From Acidobacteriota bacterium (lineage in GTDB: Bacteria; Acidobacteriota; Aminicenantia; UBA2199), in assembly GCA_021817755.1 (NCBI GenBank), contig JAKAGC010000253.1, forward strand, positions 1 through 6,214: a stretch of DNA of 6,214 nt, read 5' to 3'. The translations under genes were made by a program, and so were the position numbers. Shown here in pieces: positions 1 through 6,214 of the stretch. The notes under the pieces were generated by a model that had not been told where the DNA came from, did not search any database, and was given only the letters and a program-made list of their open reading frames with translations. The first letter of the stretch is position 1. Each line of letters starts with the position of its first letter.

Positions 1-461
1 GATCTTACAGGTGTTTCCGATGTAAACGTATTCGATGGTAGTTTCCATGATACAAGGTATTGATTGACATCTGTATCCCATTTAAATCTCCCATCCCTGT
101 AATCTTTTAATGCTGCCCAAGCGGCAACCGATTTACTTAATGAAGCTGCTTGAAAAAGAGTAGAAACAGTTACAGGGGTTTTTATCGAACTATTCATCAC
201 CCCGTAACCTTTAGCAGCATCTATTTTAAAATTATTAATCACCACAACACTAACACCCGGTACATGATAAAAATCCATCCTCTCTTGCAGTGTCCAGGGG
301 ACTTCACCTTTGATTATAACCGCTGGGAGTAAATTCTTTTCTACTTTATCCAGTTGCGAATGTTCAACTGCTTGCAGAAAAGGAGTGAAAAAGGGAGTGA
401 TAAAAAATATTAACAGGAAAAATTTAAACCATTTCTTTTCTATAAATTTTAAAGGTTTCAT
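1..461 (-). CDS. Serine beta-lactamase-like hydrolase, N-terminal part (cut by window edge)
   Basis: The 153 visible codons read from an ATG at 461 and stay open to base 1, so the C-terminal part is missing. Residues 1-13 are basic and aromatic, and 14-31 form a hydrophobic stretch ending FLQA, which looks like a Sec signal peptide; no lipobox Cys is seen. Residues 66-76 (HVPGVSVVVIN) and 104-110 (FQAASLSK) match the start of the class C beta-lactamase/PBP-like family (Pfam Beta-lactamase). S107 would be the nucleophile and K110 the general base of the SxxK motif. VNQYLVSWKLP (132-142) is also typical. The Tyr and C-terminal KTG-type motifs lie outside the window. GAGG sits 7 nt before the start. 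The gene begins 16 nt after the acyl-CoA synthetase stop, so co-transcription is likely. Members of this family include esterases, peptidases and transacylases as well as beta-lactamases, so the substrate is unknown; resistance should not be assumed. Confidence 0.85.
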   Translation of the reverse strand, partial: MKPLKFIEKKWFKFFLLIFFITPFFTPFLQAVEHSQLDKVEKNLLPAVIIKGEVPWTLQERMDFYHVPGVSVVVINNFKIDAAKGYGVMNSSIKTPVTVSTLFQAASLSKSVAAWAALKDYRDGRFKWDTDVNQYLVSWKLPSNTFTSETPVR

Positions 462-477
462 CCGTTTTCCTCTTTTA

Positions 478-2130
478 TTAACCTGAAATTGTATACAAGA
501 AGCGTTTGATTTTCTTGGTCGGAGTTTTCTCGAATTCTTGTGGGTAAAGTTCAATTCCTGTAATACGGCTGTAAGCCGGTAATTCCTCATTCAAAGTTAA
601 GCGGTTTTCTTCCATTTTTTCTTTCAATTGTTTTTCCGACAAACCATGCGCATCAACCGAGTCCATATTCGGATAAACCAGGGCTACTATTTTTTTATCT
701 TTTTCGATGACAAGAGATTCCTCTACGTAGGGGTAGTTATTTAATTGGGCTTCAATTTCTTCAGGGTATATATTCTGCCCCGATGGCCCCAAAAGCATAC
801 TTTTATGCCTACCTTTAATGTAGATAAACCCTTCGCTGTCGATAGTACCAATATCTCCAGTGTGAAGCCAGCCGCCATCATCGATTGTTTCTTTTGTGGC
901 CACTTCATTTTTATAGTACCCAAGCATAGCGTTTTCACCTTTTACCTGGATTTCTCCGGATCCATCCGTTGTCCCGGTTACTGATGAATCAATTCGAACT
1001 TGCATAAAATCCATTGCTTTTCCAACCGAATATTTTTTATGATATGGATAGGGAGTATAACTGATAAGAGGTCCGCATTCAGTCATACCGTACCCAATAG
1101 TAAAAGGAAAATCGATTCTTTTTAAAAATGTTTCCACTTCTTCGTTTAAGGCAGCACCACCAATTACGATGGAGATAAAATTACCACCAAAAACATCGAT
1201 CAATTTTTTCCTTATTTTTTTAAGGATTACGTTATTGACACCGGGAATCCGGGTAAGTACTTTTAGAGAAGCCTTTTCAAGTTTTGGTTTCAAATTCTTT
1301 TTATATACTTTTTCGATTACCAGTGGGACAGTAAGAATGAGGCGTGGTTTAACTTGTGCCATTGCCTGTATCAATACCTTCGGTGATGGCATTTGCCCCA
1401 GAAAAGTGATATGACCACCGATACAAAAAGGGAATAAGAAATCGAATGCACAACCGAAAGCATGAGCCATTGGAAGAAAAGATAAAATCCGGTCACCCGC
1501 TTTCAAATCGATATGAGTTCTCGCAAATACTACGTTGGCAGCGAGACAGTTATGATTTAACATCGCTCCTTTTGAAAAACCGGAGGTTCCGGATGTATAA
1601 AGAATGCCTGCAAGCTCATCATTTGGGATGTTATCCAGAATGAATTCATCCTGGCCAATGGGCTTGGAAACCAATTCTTCAGCCTTTGAAAGTGTTTTGG
1701 ATAGTGTTTTTTTATTTGAATAGAGCAAACGGAAATCGTTCAACGAAAAAATCCCGTCCAATTCAGGCATTTTCGCTTCATCGATTTTTTCGTAAATCGA
1801 ATCACTAACAAAAAGCATTACCGCATCCGAATGATTGACTATATGGTGAAAGTCATTGGTATGAAAATCGGGCAGTATGGGAACAATGATTGCTCCATAC
1901 GTCACCGTTGCCAGGTAAGTAATGGCCCAATTCCGAGAATTGCGGCCCAGAAGAGCGATTTTATCACCCCGCTTGATACGGCTTTTCTCGAAAATTTCAT
2001 GAAACCACAATATACGTTGGGCAACCTGGCCATAAGTAACCGCAGGTTCATTATAATCGGAAAAAGCAGGCAAACTCCAGTTTTTTCGTATGCTCTCCTT
2101 GAGCATCTCCATAAAGTTTTCTTTAAGCAT
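478..2130 (-). CDS. AMP-forming long-chain acyl-CoA synthetase (FadD-like)
   Basis: The 550-residue protein is full length for the ANL superfamily. It should activate a fatty acid through an acyl-AMP to acyl-CoA in the cytoplasm or at the inner membrane face. Visible motifs in order: N-terminal GDKIALLGRNSRNW (55-68); phosphate-binding loop YTSGTSGFSKG (178-188), with Ser186 where many members have Pro; GYGMTE (346-351); GWLHTGD (420-426), whose Asp normally holds the AMP ribose; hinge GRHKSMLLGPSGQNIYPEEI (440-459), of the kind found in bacterial long-chain ligases; and TPTKKIKR near the C-terminus (536-543), with K540 the likely adenylation lysine. The start is chosen because GGAGG lies 6 nt before the ATG at 2130; the alternative Met7 and Met9 have no such site. 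It follows the glycosyltransferase by 103 nt and precedes the serine hydrolase by 16 nt. Chain-length preference cannot be read from the sequence. A role as an acyl-ACP synthetase or acyl-AMP donor for envelope acylation is possible but unproven. Confidence 0.93.
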   Translation of the reverse strand: MLKENFMEMLKESIRKNWSLPAFSDYNEPAVTYGQVAQRILWFHEIFEKSRIKRGDKIALLGRNSRNWAITYLATVTYGAIIVPILPDFHTNDFHHIVNHSDAVMLFVSDSIYEKIDEAKMPELDGIFSLNDFRLLYSNKKTLSKTLSKAEELVSKPIGQDEFILDNIPNDELAGILYTSGTSGFSKGAMLNHNCLAANVVFARTHIDLKAGDRILSFLPMAHAFGCAFDFLFPFCIGGHITFLGQMPSPKVLIQAMAQVKPRLILTVPLVIEKVYKKNLKPKLEKASLKVLTRIPGVNNVILKKIRKKLIDVFGGNFISIVIGGAALNEEVETFLKRIDFPFTIGYGMTECGPLISYTPYPYHKKYSVGKAMDFMQVRIDSSVTGTTDGSGEIQVKGENAMLGYYKNEVATKETIDDGGWLHTGDIGTIDSEGFIYIKGRHKSMLLGPSGQNIYPEEIEAQLNNYPYVEESLVIEKDKKIVALVYPNMDSVDAHGLSEKQLKEKMEENRLTLNEELPAYSRITGIELYPQEFEKTPTKKIKRFLYTISG

Positions 2131-2216
2131 TGTATACCTCCATGCCGGATTTATTGCAAAAAATCGTCACTCTTAAAAGACACGCTAAAATTTAACAGTA
2201 CTCCGGTTTTAAATTG

Positions 2217-2222
2217 ATTATA
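2217..2222 (-). promoter_or_regulatory. Possible -10 box ahead of the acyl-CoA synthetase
   Basis: The minus strand reads TATAAT here, just after a run of eight T that follows the glycosyltransferase stop codon. Transcription would begin near 2210, giving a leader of about 80 nt. There is no recognisable -35 box: 17 to 18 nt upstream reads GGAAAA or GGGAAA. In AT-rich DNA a lone TATAAT is weak evidence. The 2131-2233 gap could equally be an untranslated spacer within one operon. Confidence 0.25.
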
Positions 2223-2233
2223 AAAAAAAGGGA

Positions 2234-3004
2234 TTATTTTTTTCCCGGAGGATGTTTAAATACATGTTTATCTCGATTGAATTTACATAGAAAGAAATAC
2301 TTGATAAGCACATAAAATGCTCGGAAACCGTCTTTCCAGGTAATTTTCTTTCCTTCGCTGTATGTCCGGCCCCGGTAAGATATACTCACCTCATAAATCC
2401 GAAGATGTTTAATCCTCGAAAGTTTATAAGTTACTTCCGGTTCAAAACCAAAACGGTTTTCTTCAAGTCTAATCGACTTAATGACCGGGGCAAGGAACAT
2501 TTTATAACAAGTTTCCATATCCGAAAGATTCAAATTACTTATCATATTTGAAAAGAGGGTAAGGATTTTGTTCCCGACTGAATGCCAAAAATATAAAACT
2601 CTTCGAGGCTCCGAGGTGATAAATCTTGATCCGAACACCGCATCTGCACTTCCGTCAAGAATAGGACTCAATAATTTTGGGTAGTCATGCGGATCATACT
2701 CCAGGTCTGCATCCTGGATAATAATAATATCACCCGTCGCTTCCTCGATTCCACGGCGTACACTAAATCCTTTCCCTTTATTTTTATCATTCTGAAAAAA
2801 ACGAATGGAAGAATATTTCTCAATTAAACCTGAAATAATAGTAGAAGTATTATCACTAGAACAGTCATCAACAATCACCAATTCTTTTTCCAAAGCCAAC
2901 GGAATCGCCAATACAGTTTCCACAAGTTTCTCGATAGTACGTTCTTCGTTGAATACCGGTATTACTACACTCAACGTTTTAAAATTTTTTACATCATCAT
3001 TCAT
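2234..3004 (-). CDS. Family 2 glycosyltransferase, dolichyl/polyprenyl-phosphate sugar synthase-like
   Basis: The 256-residue protein has a GT-A fold signature from its N-terminus: [11 protein letters not shown] (11-21), [11 protein letters not shown] (43-53) and [19 protein letters not shown] (74-92), then the metal-binding QDADLEYDP (97-105), VFGSR (123-127), [10 protein letters not shown] (161-170), NRFGFEPEV (183-191) and [18 protein letters not shown] (210-227). This order is that of the DPM1/DPM-DPG synthase-like branch, which moves a sugar from a nucleotide donor to a polyprenyl phosphate on the cytoplasmic face. There is no C-terminal pair of membrane helices as in GtrB/ArnC-type enzymes; only a short aromatic stretch (229-239) could touch the membrane. 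The start codon lies 3 nt after the stop of the membrane glycosyltransferase gene, and GGGAG, 9 nt upstream, lies inside that gene, so the two are probably translationally coupled. The sugar and lipid are not identifiable from the sequence. Confidence 0.92.
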   Translation of the reverse strand: MNDDVKNFKTLSVVIPVFNEERTIEKLVETVLAIPLALEKELVIVDDCSSDNTSTIISGLIEKYSSIRFFQNDKNKGKGFSVRRGIEEATGDIIIIQDADLEYDPHDYPKLLSPILDGSADAVFGSRFITSEPRRVLYFWHSVGNKILTLFSNMISNLNLSDMETCYKMFLAPVIKSIRLEENRFGFEPEVTYKLSRIKHLRIYEVSISYRGRTYSEGKKITWKDGFRAFYVLIKYFFLCKFNRDKHVFKHPPGKK

Positions 3005-3007
3005 AAA

Positions 3008-4927
3008 TTAATGCTCCCAATTATTCCTAAGATCACCGTTTAGCGGTTTATCTTTACCTAAATTATATACAAATATTCCTTTTTGATTAAAAACCAACCG
3101 ATCATCCATCCGGTTCAAATATAGATTAAATCTTGCTAATTCCACATCGTCAAGACGTTTATAATCATTCTGGAGACGGTCAAACTCCGCCCGATTGAAG
3201 AGAAGATAATCAACGTGGTTCTTTTTTAATAAAGCTATAAATCCATCAAAAGTCGGGGATACGTTAAGATAATTCTTAAGTAATGAATAATCCATTCCCG
3301 AAGCTACCATATAAGGTCTTTGTAGATAATAATTCCGAGAATCTCCCTCTACCAAAATATTTGAACCAGGAGTAGTTTTCTTGTTAATATAATCGATAGC
3401 CGGATATGTAGGAAATACCGAAGCTTTATATTGTTCCATATTCATTTCCCCGGATAAAAGCGAATAGGAATGAACCATACGTTCTTGAAACGATATACCA
3501 ATTATTATATTGATGGCAATTACAATAAAAAAAAGAGATTGAATCATTCTTTTTTGAATTGATTCCACAACCCATACCGGTAAAACTGCCAGAAAAATAA
3601 ATGCAATATAAATAAATCGTATGCTCTCGGTAAAATATCCCCCAATCAAAACTGTTACAATTGCAAAAGCAAACCAATACCAATTTTCTTTTAATTTCTT
3701 TCGTAAAACCTTTAAGAGTAAAAATGGAGAAAAAACCAGGGCCAGGGGGCCTGCTGCCCCACCGAATCCCAATGTTCCGAATGAAATAGTATAAGGTAGT
3801 TTAAAAAATTCGATTACTGAATGGTACATTTTCCCAACGTCTTTTTTCATTAGTTCATACCGGGAAAGGTCCCAATCTAAAGTTTTGAAGTAATCCGGTA
3901 AAAACGGAAAAACCGGATTTCCAGCCAAAATATAATTCTTTACCATCAGTGGAAGTATTACAATTACACCAATAATTCCCATTTTTAGAAAGTTTTTCAA
4001 CTCTATTTTTTTTTCTTTCAGAGTGAAAAAAAAAATAAATAAAACAATAGGAATGATTGCAAAGTATTTGACCCCTATTGAAAATCCCCAAAATAATCCC
4101 GTAATCATCCATTGCTTTTTTAAGAAAAAACGACACCCCAGGAAAATAAAGAAAGCACTAAATAAATCATTTTTCCCTGTAGAAAGCAAGAATATACTCA
4201 TCGGCATCGAAAGTACAGCCAGTAAAAAAAAGGTAGTACTTTTTACTCCAAGATTATCTCGAACAAAATCCGCTATTGATAGTAAAAAAATAAAACCAAT
4301 AAAAAAATGGAAAAGAGCCGGAACCAAATCCCCTGCAAATATTGCAGGTATCATGGATATTTCATAATATATCGATGTATTGGAAAATAAAAATCCCGGT
4401 GTAGCAATAAAACCTCCGTGCTGAATGTAAAGGTTAGGAATCCCAAGATGGTAAACAAGTACATCATAGAAAGACGGAGGGAGTGTTGCAAAGATCAAAG
4501 GAATCAAAAATAATGAATAATCCCAGATCGAATAATGGAAAAAAGATTTGATGACTTTTTGAAACAAGGTTTTATTATATTTGACTGTAATAAATATAAA
4601 AAAAATCGGGATGCTCATAAATAGAATAATAAAAAATGCATTTAAAAGTTGTAAACTGCCTAACAGAAAAAAGAGAAAAGTAGAAATTATAATTCCTATT
4701 CCCAAAATAGTAGGAAGATCAAAAGCCTCGGAATTAGATTTAATTAAAATTACACCTACAAATCCGTATAAGAAAATCACGCATAATAAAATTAATGCTT
4801 TAAGAATCGAAAAAACCACAACCCCCGGATAACCTGATGAAATGAATAAAAAAAGCCCCACTAAAATAATTATACTTGTAAAAATATAGGAGATTACTTT
4901 GTTTTCTTTCTGTAATATATCAATCAT
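3008..4927 (-). CDS. Polytopic membrane glycosyltransferase, GT-C (ArnT/PMT-like) type
   Basis: The 639-residue protein has many hydrophobic segments across roughly residues 12-480, then a soluble C-terminal part (about 485-639). PPSFYDVLVYHLGIPNLY (150-167) resembles the first large outer loop of ArnT/PMT-like GT-C enzymes, where an acidic residue (here D155 is the candidate) is catalytic. GVKYFAIIPI (285-294), VKNYILAGNPVFPFL (329-343) and ESIRFIYIAF (434-443) also fit that fold. The tail includes AIDYINKKTTPGSNILVEGD (510-529) and KNHVDYLLFNR (569-579), as in periplasmic tails of such proteins. The expected role is to transfer a sugar from a polyprenyl-phosphate carrier to an envelope glycan, lipid or protein outside the inner membrane. 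The family call rests on short motifs and topology, so its exact family is uncertain. The start at 4927 has only a weak GGAAA site; an ATG 5 nt upstream runs into TGA at once. The next gene is a GT2 3 nt away that could make its donor. Confidence 0.82.
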   Translation of the reverse strand: MIDILQKENKVISYIFTSIIILVGLFLFISSGYPGVVVFSILKALILLCVIFLYGFVGVILIKSNSEAFDLPTILGIGIIISTFLFFLLGSLQLLNAFFIILFMSIPIFFIFITVKYNKTLFQKVIKSFFHYSIWDYSLFLIPLIFATLPPSFYDVLVYHLGIPNLYIQHGGFIATPGFLFSNTSIYYEISMIPAIFAGDLVPALFHFFIGFIFLLSIADFVRDNLGVKSTTFFLLAVLSMPMSIFLLSTGKNDLFSAFFIFLGCRFFLKKQWMITGLFWGFSIGVKYFAIIPIVLFIFFFTLKEKKIELKNFLKMGIIGVIVILPLMVKNYILAGNPVFPFLPDYFKTLDWDLSRYELMKKDVGKMYHSVIEFFKLPYTISFGTLGFGGAAGPLALVFSPFLLLKVLRKKLKENWYWFAFAIVTVLIGGYFTESIRFIYIAFIFLAVLPVWVVESIQKRMIQSLFFIVIAINIIIGISFQERMVHSYSLLSGEMNMEQYKASVFPTYPAIDYINKKTTPGSNILVEGDSRNYYLQRPYMVASGMDYSLLKNYLNVSPTFDGFIALLKKNHVDYLLFNRAEFDRLQNDYKRLDDVELARFNLYLNRMDDRLVFNQKGIFVYNLGKDKPLNGDLRNNWEH

Positions 4928-4936
4928 ATCATTTCC

Positions 4937-4955
4937 GTGGTCACTCTTTGATCAC
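4937..4955. repeat. Imperfect inverted repeat just upstream of the membrane glycosyltransferase start
   Basis: GTGGTCA (4937-4943) and TGATCAC (4949-4955) are inverted copies with one mismatch and a 5-nt spacer. The element begins 10 nt before the start codon at 4927 and touches its weak ribosome binding site. It could be a repressor site or a leader hairpin. On the minus-strand transcript the mismatch is A-C, which weakens an RNA stem, so a DNA operator is the more natural reading. It may also be chance. Confidence 0.3.
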
Positions 4956-4994
4956 TAATTAACCATACCGAAAAGTTGAAATCGCTGAAACTTA

Positions 4995-5000
4995 ATTATA
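4995..5000 (-). promoter_or_regulatory. Candidate -10 box for the minus-strand gene cluster
   Basis: The minus strand reads TATAAT here, preceded by an AT-rich stretch (about 5001-5040 in plus coordinates) that could act as an UP-like element. The -35 region at 17 to 18 nt is poor (TTTAAT or TTTTAA). Initiation near 4988 would give a leader of about 60 nt to the start at 4927. As the only good -10 match in this strand of the divergent gap, it is the best candidate for driving the membrane glycosyltransferase and the genes after it. Confidence 0.45.
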
Positions 5001-5034
5001 CATCATATTTAATAAAAATTAAAAGATAAAACTA

Positions 5035-5063
5035 TTTCAAATTACATAAAAATCTGGTAAAAT
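5035..5063 (+). promoter_or_regulatory. Candidate promoter of the Fe-S protein gene
   Basis: TAAAAT at 5058-5063 is preceded by TGG, giving an extended -10 form (TGNTAAAAT). TTTCAA at 5035-5040 sits at the ideal 17-nt spacing but matches the -35 consensus at only three positions. Transcription would start near 5070, leaving a leader of about 66 nt that contains the palindromes at 5081-5103. An alternative -35 (TTGACC, 5080-5085) lies in the palindrome but lacks a good -10 partner. Confidence 0.45.
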
Positions 5064-5080
5064 AATAACAAACAAGGTTT

Positions 5081-5103
5081 TGACCGAAATCGGTCATACC
5101 GAT
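5081..5103. promoter_or_regulatory. Overlapping palindromes in the Fe-S gene leader, likely operator or RNA switch
   Basis: TGACCGA (5081-5087) and TCGGTCA (5090-5096) form a perfect 7-bp inverted repeat around AA. The right arm is shared with a second perfect repeat: ATCGGT (5089-5094) and ACCGAT (5098-5103), with a 3-nt spacer. ACCGA thus occurs on both sides of one TCGGT. The 7-2-7 form is usual for a homodimeric repressor such as the TetR type, but no such gene is in the window and I do not recognise the site. It lies 10 to 33 nt after the inferred transcription start and 33 nt before the start codon, which fits repression by blocking transcription. The two alternative hairpins could also exist in RNA, though both are short. 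Confidence 0.6.
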
Positions 5104-5136
5104 CCATTTAAACCATAAAACCACTGGAGGTCATTA

Positions 5137-6111
5137 ATGAATTTTAAAAAAAAATTACTGTACGTGATCGGAATCGTTCTAATGTTTTCTCCCGGGTTAT
5201 ATTCCGAAACCGTTCAGCAAACGGCAGCGCATGCCAGGGAAAAATCCCCTACAATATGGGATTTCCTGGTGAGGCCTGCATTTGCTACTAAGTTCGGAGT
5301 AATGCTATTATTAGGAATAATAGCCCTGGTATTACTGAAAACAAAAAAGATGAACAAGGGAATAAAAATTGGGCTTCTGTTAATAACCACCTTTCTTTTC
5401 GGAATAGCCGGGAATTTTACCCGCTACTTCATGATGCATCCCTCCCCGATCTGTGCAGGAACCAAATCCATTTTATACGGATTTGGAATGCCATTAATTA
5501 TCACCTTAGCCGTAATCTTCCTGTTAACGTTAATCGGTCCGAAACTTTTCTGTGGATGGGTTTGCCCTGTTGGAGCCATCCAGGAATTAATCGCTATGTT
5601 GGCTGACAAATTAGGAATTAAACGAGGAAAAACATCCTTTACAGCGGCCCATACCGTTAGGGTGTTTATCTTCATCTTGTTTATTTTTCTAAGTGCAACC
5701 AAAATACTGAGTAATGCTCTGGATGGGACTGTATATGCCATATCTTTATATGATTACATCAATCCTTTTCATGGACTCGAATTTGGCACCAATGATAATC
5801 TTATCGATTACCTGGTTCACTATCTCCCCTTTGCTTTGACCGTAATCTTTGCATTTAAATATTACAGGTCTTTCTGTCATTTCGTCTGCCCAATCGGGTT
5901 ATATACTCATTGGTTGGAACAGGTTTCTTTGTTTCGAATCCGGTTTAAAAAAGAAAAATGTAATGATTGTGGTATATGCACAACCGACACCCCATGCACT
6001 GCAATACCGGAAATCATGAAAGGTTCCACTCTTCGCCCCGATTGTTTTGCTTGTAATGAATGCATCGCAAAATGCGGACAACAAGCATTCGGTATCGGGT
6101 GTAAACGGTAA
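5137..6111 (+). CDS. NapH-like membrane polyferredoxin with two C-terminal [4Fe-4S] motifs
   Basis: The 324-residue protein probably moves electrons between the membrane quinone pool or a partner flavoprotein and an unknown acceptor. Residues 1-23 look like a signal peptide or first helix; further helices lie near 53-69, 78-93, 114-135, 173-190 and 229-242. Two CxxxCP motifs, FCGWVCP (138-144) and FCHFVCP (246-252), follow helices as in the NapH/NosR/CcoG group. The C-terminal ferredoxin part has C275, C278, C281 and C287, then C303, C306, C309 and C313. The second set is a normal CX2CX2CX3C; the first has five residues before its last Cys instead of three. Basic residues at 69-77 and 155-164 suggest that both CxxxCP motifs and the ferredoxin domain face the cytoplasm, with C106 outside. 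There is no FMN-binding domain as in NosR. GGAGG lies 6 nt before the ATG. It is transcribed away from the glycosyltransferase cluster. The partner and pathway are not shown by the sequence; nitrate reduction should not be assumed. Confidence 0.88.
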   Translation: MNFKKKLLYVIGIVLMFSPGLYSETVQQTAAHAREKSPTIWDFLVRPAFATKFGVMLLLGIIALVLLKTKKMNKGIKIGLLLITTFLFGIAGNFTRYFMMHPSPICAGTKSILYGFGMPLIITLAVIFLLTLIGPKLFCGWVCPVGAIQELIAMLADKLGIKRGKTSFTAAHTVRVFIFILFIFLSATKILSNALDGTVYAISLYDYINPFHGLEFGTNDNLIDYLVHYLPFALTVIFAFKYYRSFCHFVCPIGLYTHWLEQVSLFRIRFKKEKCNDCGICTTDTPCTAIPEIMKGSTLRPDCFACNECIAKCGQQAFGIGCKR

Positions 6112-6125
6112 ATAAGGTAAGTTCA

Positions 6126-6214
6126 ATGAGTAAAACGCAACCTGGGACCCCATAATTTAATACTACTGGGTTTAATTTTACTCCAATCAATATCAAGAAA
6201 TCAATTTATAATGA
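6126..6214 (+). pseudogene. Possible start of the next gene, frame broken at an A4 run (runs off window)
   Basis: An ATG at 6126 lies 14 nt after the Fe-S gene stop, with AAGG (6114-6117) 8 nt upstream, which is how a next operon gene would look. In its own frame it encodes only MSKTQPGTP before TAA (6153-6155). If one A of the run at 6132-6135 is removed, the frame becomes MSKRNLGPHNLILLGLILLQ and stays open to the end of the window. That product has a basic N-terminus followed by a hydrophobic stretch, like a signal peptide or membrane anchor. The explanations are a sequencing error, a real frameshift mutation, or chance. No family can be named from this much; a small membrane or exported partner of the Fe-S protein would fit the context. 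An intact nine-residue leader peptide is a less likely alternative. Confidence 0.4.

Noticed and set aside
150..332. 60-codon plus-strand frame
   Set aside because: It is antisense to the serine hydrolase, whose SxxK frame clearly explains this stretch; it has no recognisable motif or ribosome binding site.
2123..2143. Short minus-strand frame MEVYNA overlapping the acyl-CoA synthetase start
   Set aside because: Its ATG runs into the GGAGG that serves the real start; it has no ribosome binding site of its own and ends after six codons.
1831..2217. 128-codon plus-strand frame
   Set aside because: It is antisense to the N-terminal part of the acyl-CoA synthetase and has no family motif.
2222..2246. 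GGGA(N9)TCCC followed by eight T on the minus strand, overlapping the glycosyltransferase stop, as an intrinsic terminator
   Set aside because: The stem is only 4 bp with a 9-nt A-rich loop, too weak to call, although the T run is right. Some attenuation between the glycosyltransferase and the acyl-CoA synthetase cannot be excluded.
4949..4963. FNR-like site (TTGATN4ATCAA) near the divergent promoters
   Set aside because: Only the left half (TTGAT at 4948-4952) matches; the right half does not.
5080..5112. TTGACC as the -35 box of the Fe-S gene
   Set aside because: It matches five of six -35 bases, but no acceptable -10 box occurs at 16 to 19 nt; the extended -10 at 5058-5063 is better.
5424..5741. 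105-codon minus-strand frame
   Set aside because: It is a shadow of the Fe-S protein, whose CxxxCP and ferredoxin motifs fix the true frame.

Overview
The window is AT-rich DNA from an unidentified bacterium. The genes are closely packed. Most starts have good Shine-Dalgarno sequences: GGAGG before the acyl-CoA synthetase and the Fe-S protein, GGGAG before the glycosyltransferase and GAGG before the serine hydrolase. This argues against a typical Bacteroidota genome. Exported proteins and a polyprenyl-phosphate-type sugar pathway suggest a Gram-negative-like anaerobic or facultative lineage, but the sequence alone does not name one. No rRNA, tRNA, mobile element or CRISPR array is visible.

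Layout: a divergent intergenic region (4928-5136) splits the window. To its left, four genes run on the minus strand, in transcription order: a polytopic GT-C type membrane glycosyltransferase (3008-4927), a DPM1-like family 2 glycosyltransferase (2234-3004, only 3 nt after its neighbour), an AMP-forming long-chain acyl-CoA synthetase (478-2130, after a 103-nt gap) and the 5' part of a serine beta-lactamase-like hydrolase (1-461, 16 nt further on and cut by the window edge). To the right, on the plus strand, lies a NapH-like membrane iron-sulfur protein (5137-6111). It is followed by what looks like the start of another gene, whose frame is broken at a short A run (6126-6214).

How the genes may work together: the two glycosyltransferases form a natural pair. 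The cytoplasmic GT2 would charge a polyprenyl phosphate with a sugar, and the membrane GT-C enzyme would transfer that sugar to an acceptor on the outer face. The acyl-CoA synthetase and the exported serine hydrolase follow on the same strand and could add acyl activation and an envelope hydrolase or transferase step; this link is inferred from gene order only. The Fe-S protein belongs to a different process, membrane electron transfer, and appears to be transcribed separately.

The least expected sequence is in the leader of the Fe-S gene. A 7-2-7 perfect palindrome at 5081-5096 overlaps a second inverted repeat at 5089-5103, so one central arm can pair with either flank. An 8-base piece of it (CATACCGA) recurs near the other end of the same intergenic region. 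I see no clearly new multi-gene system in this window.
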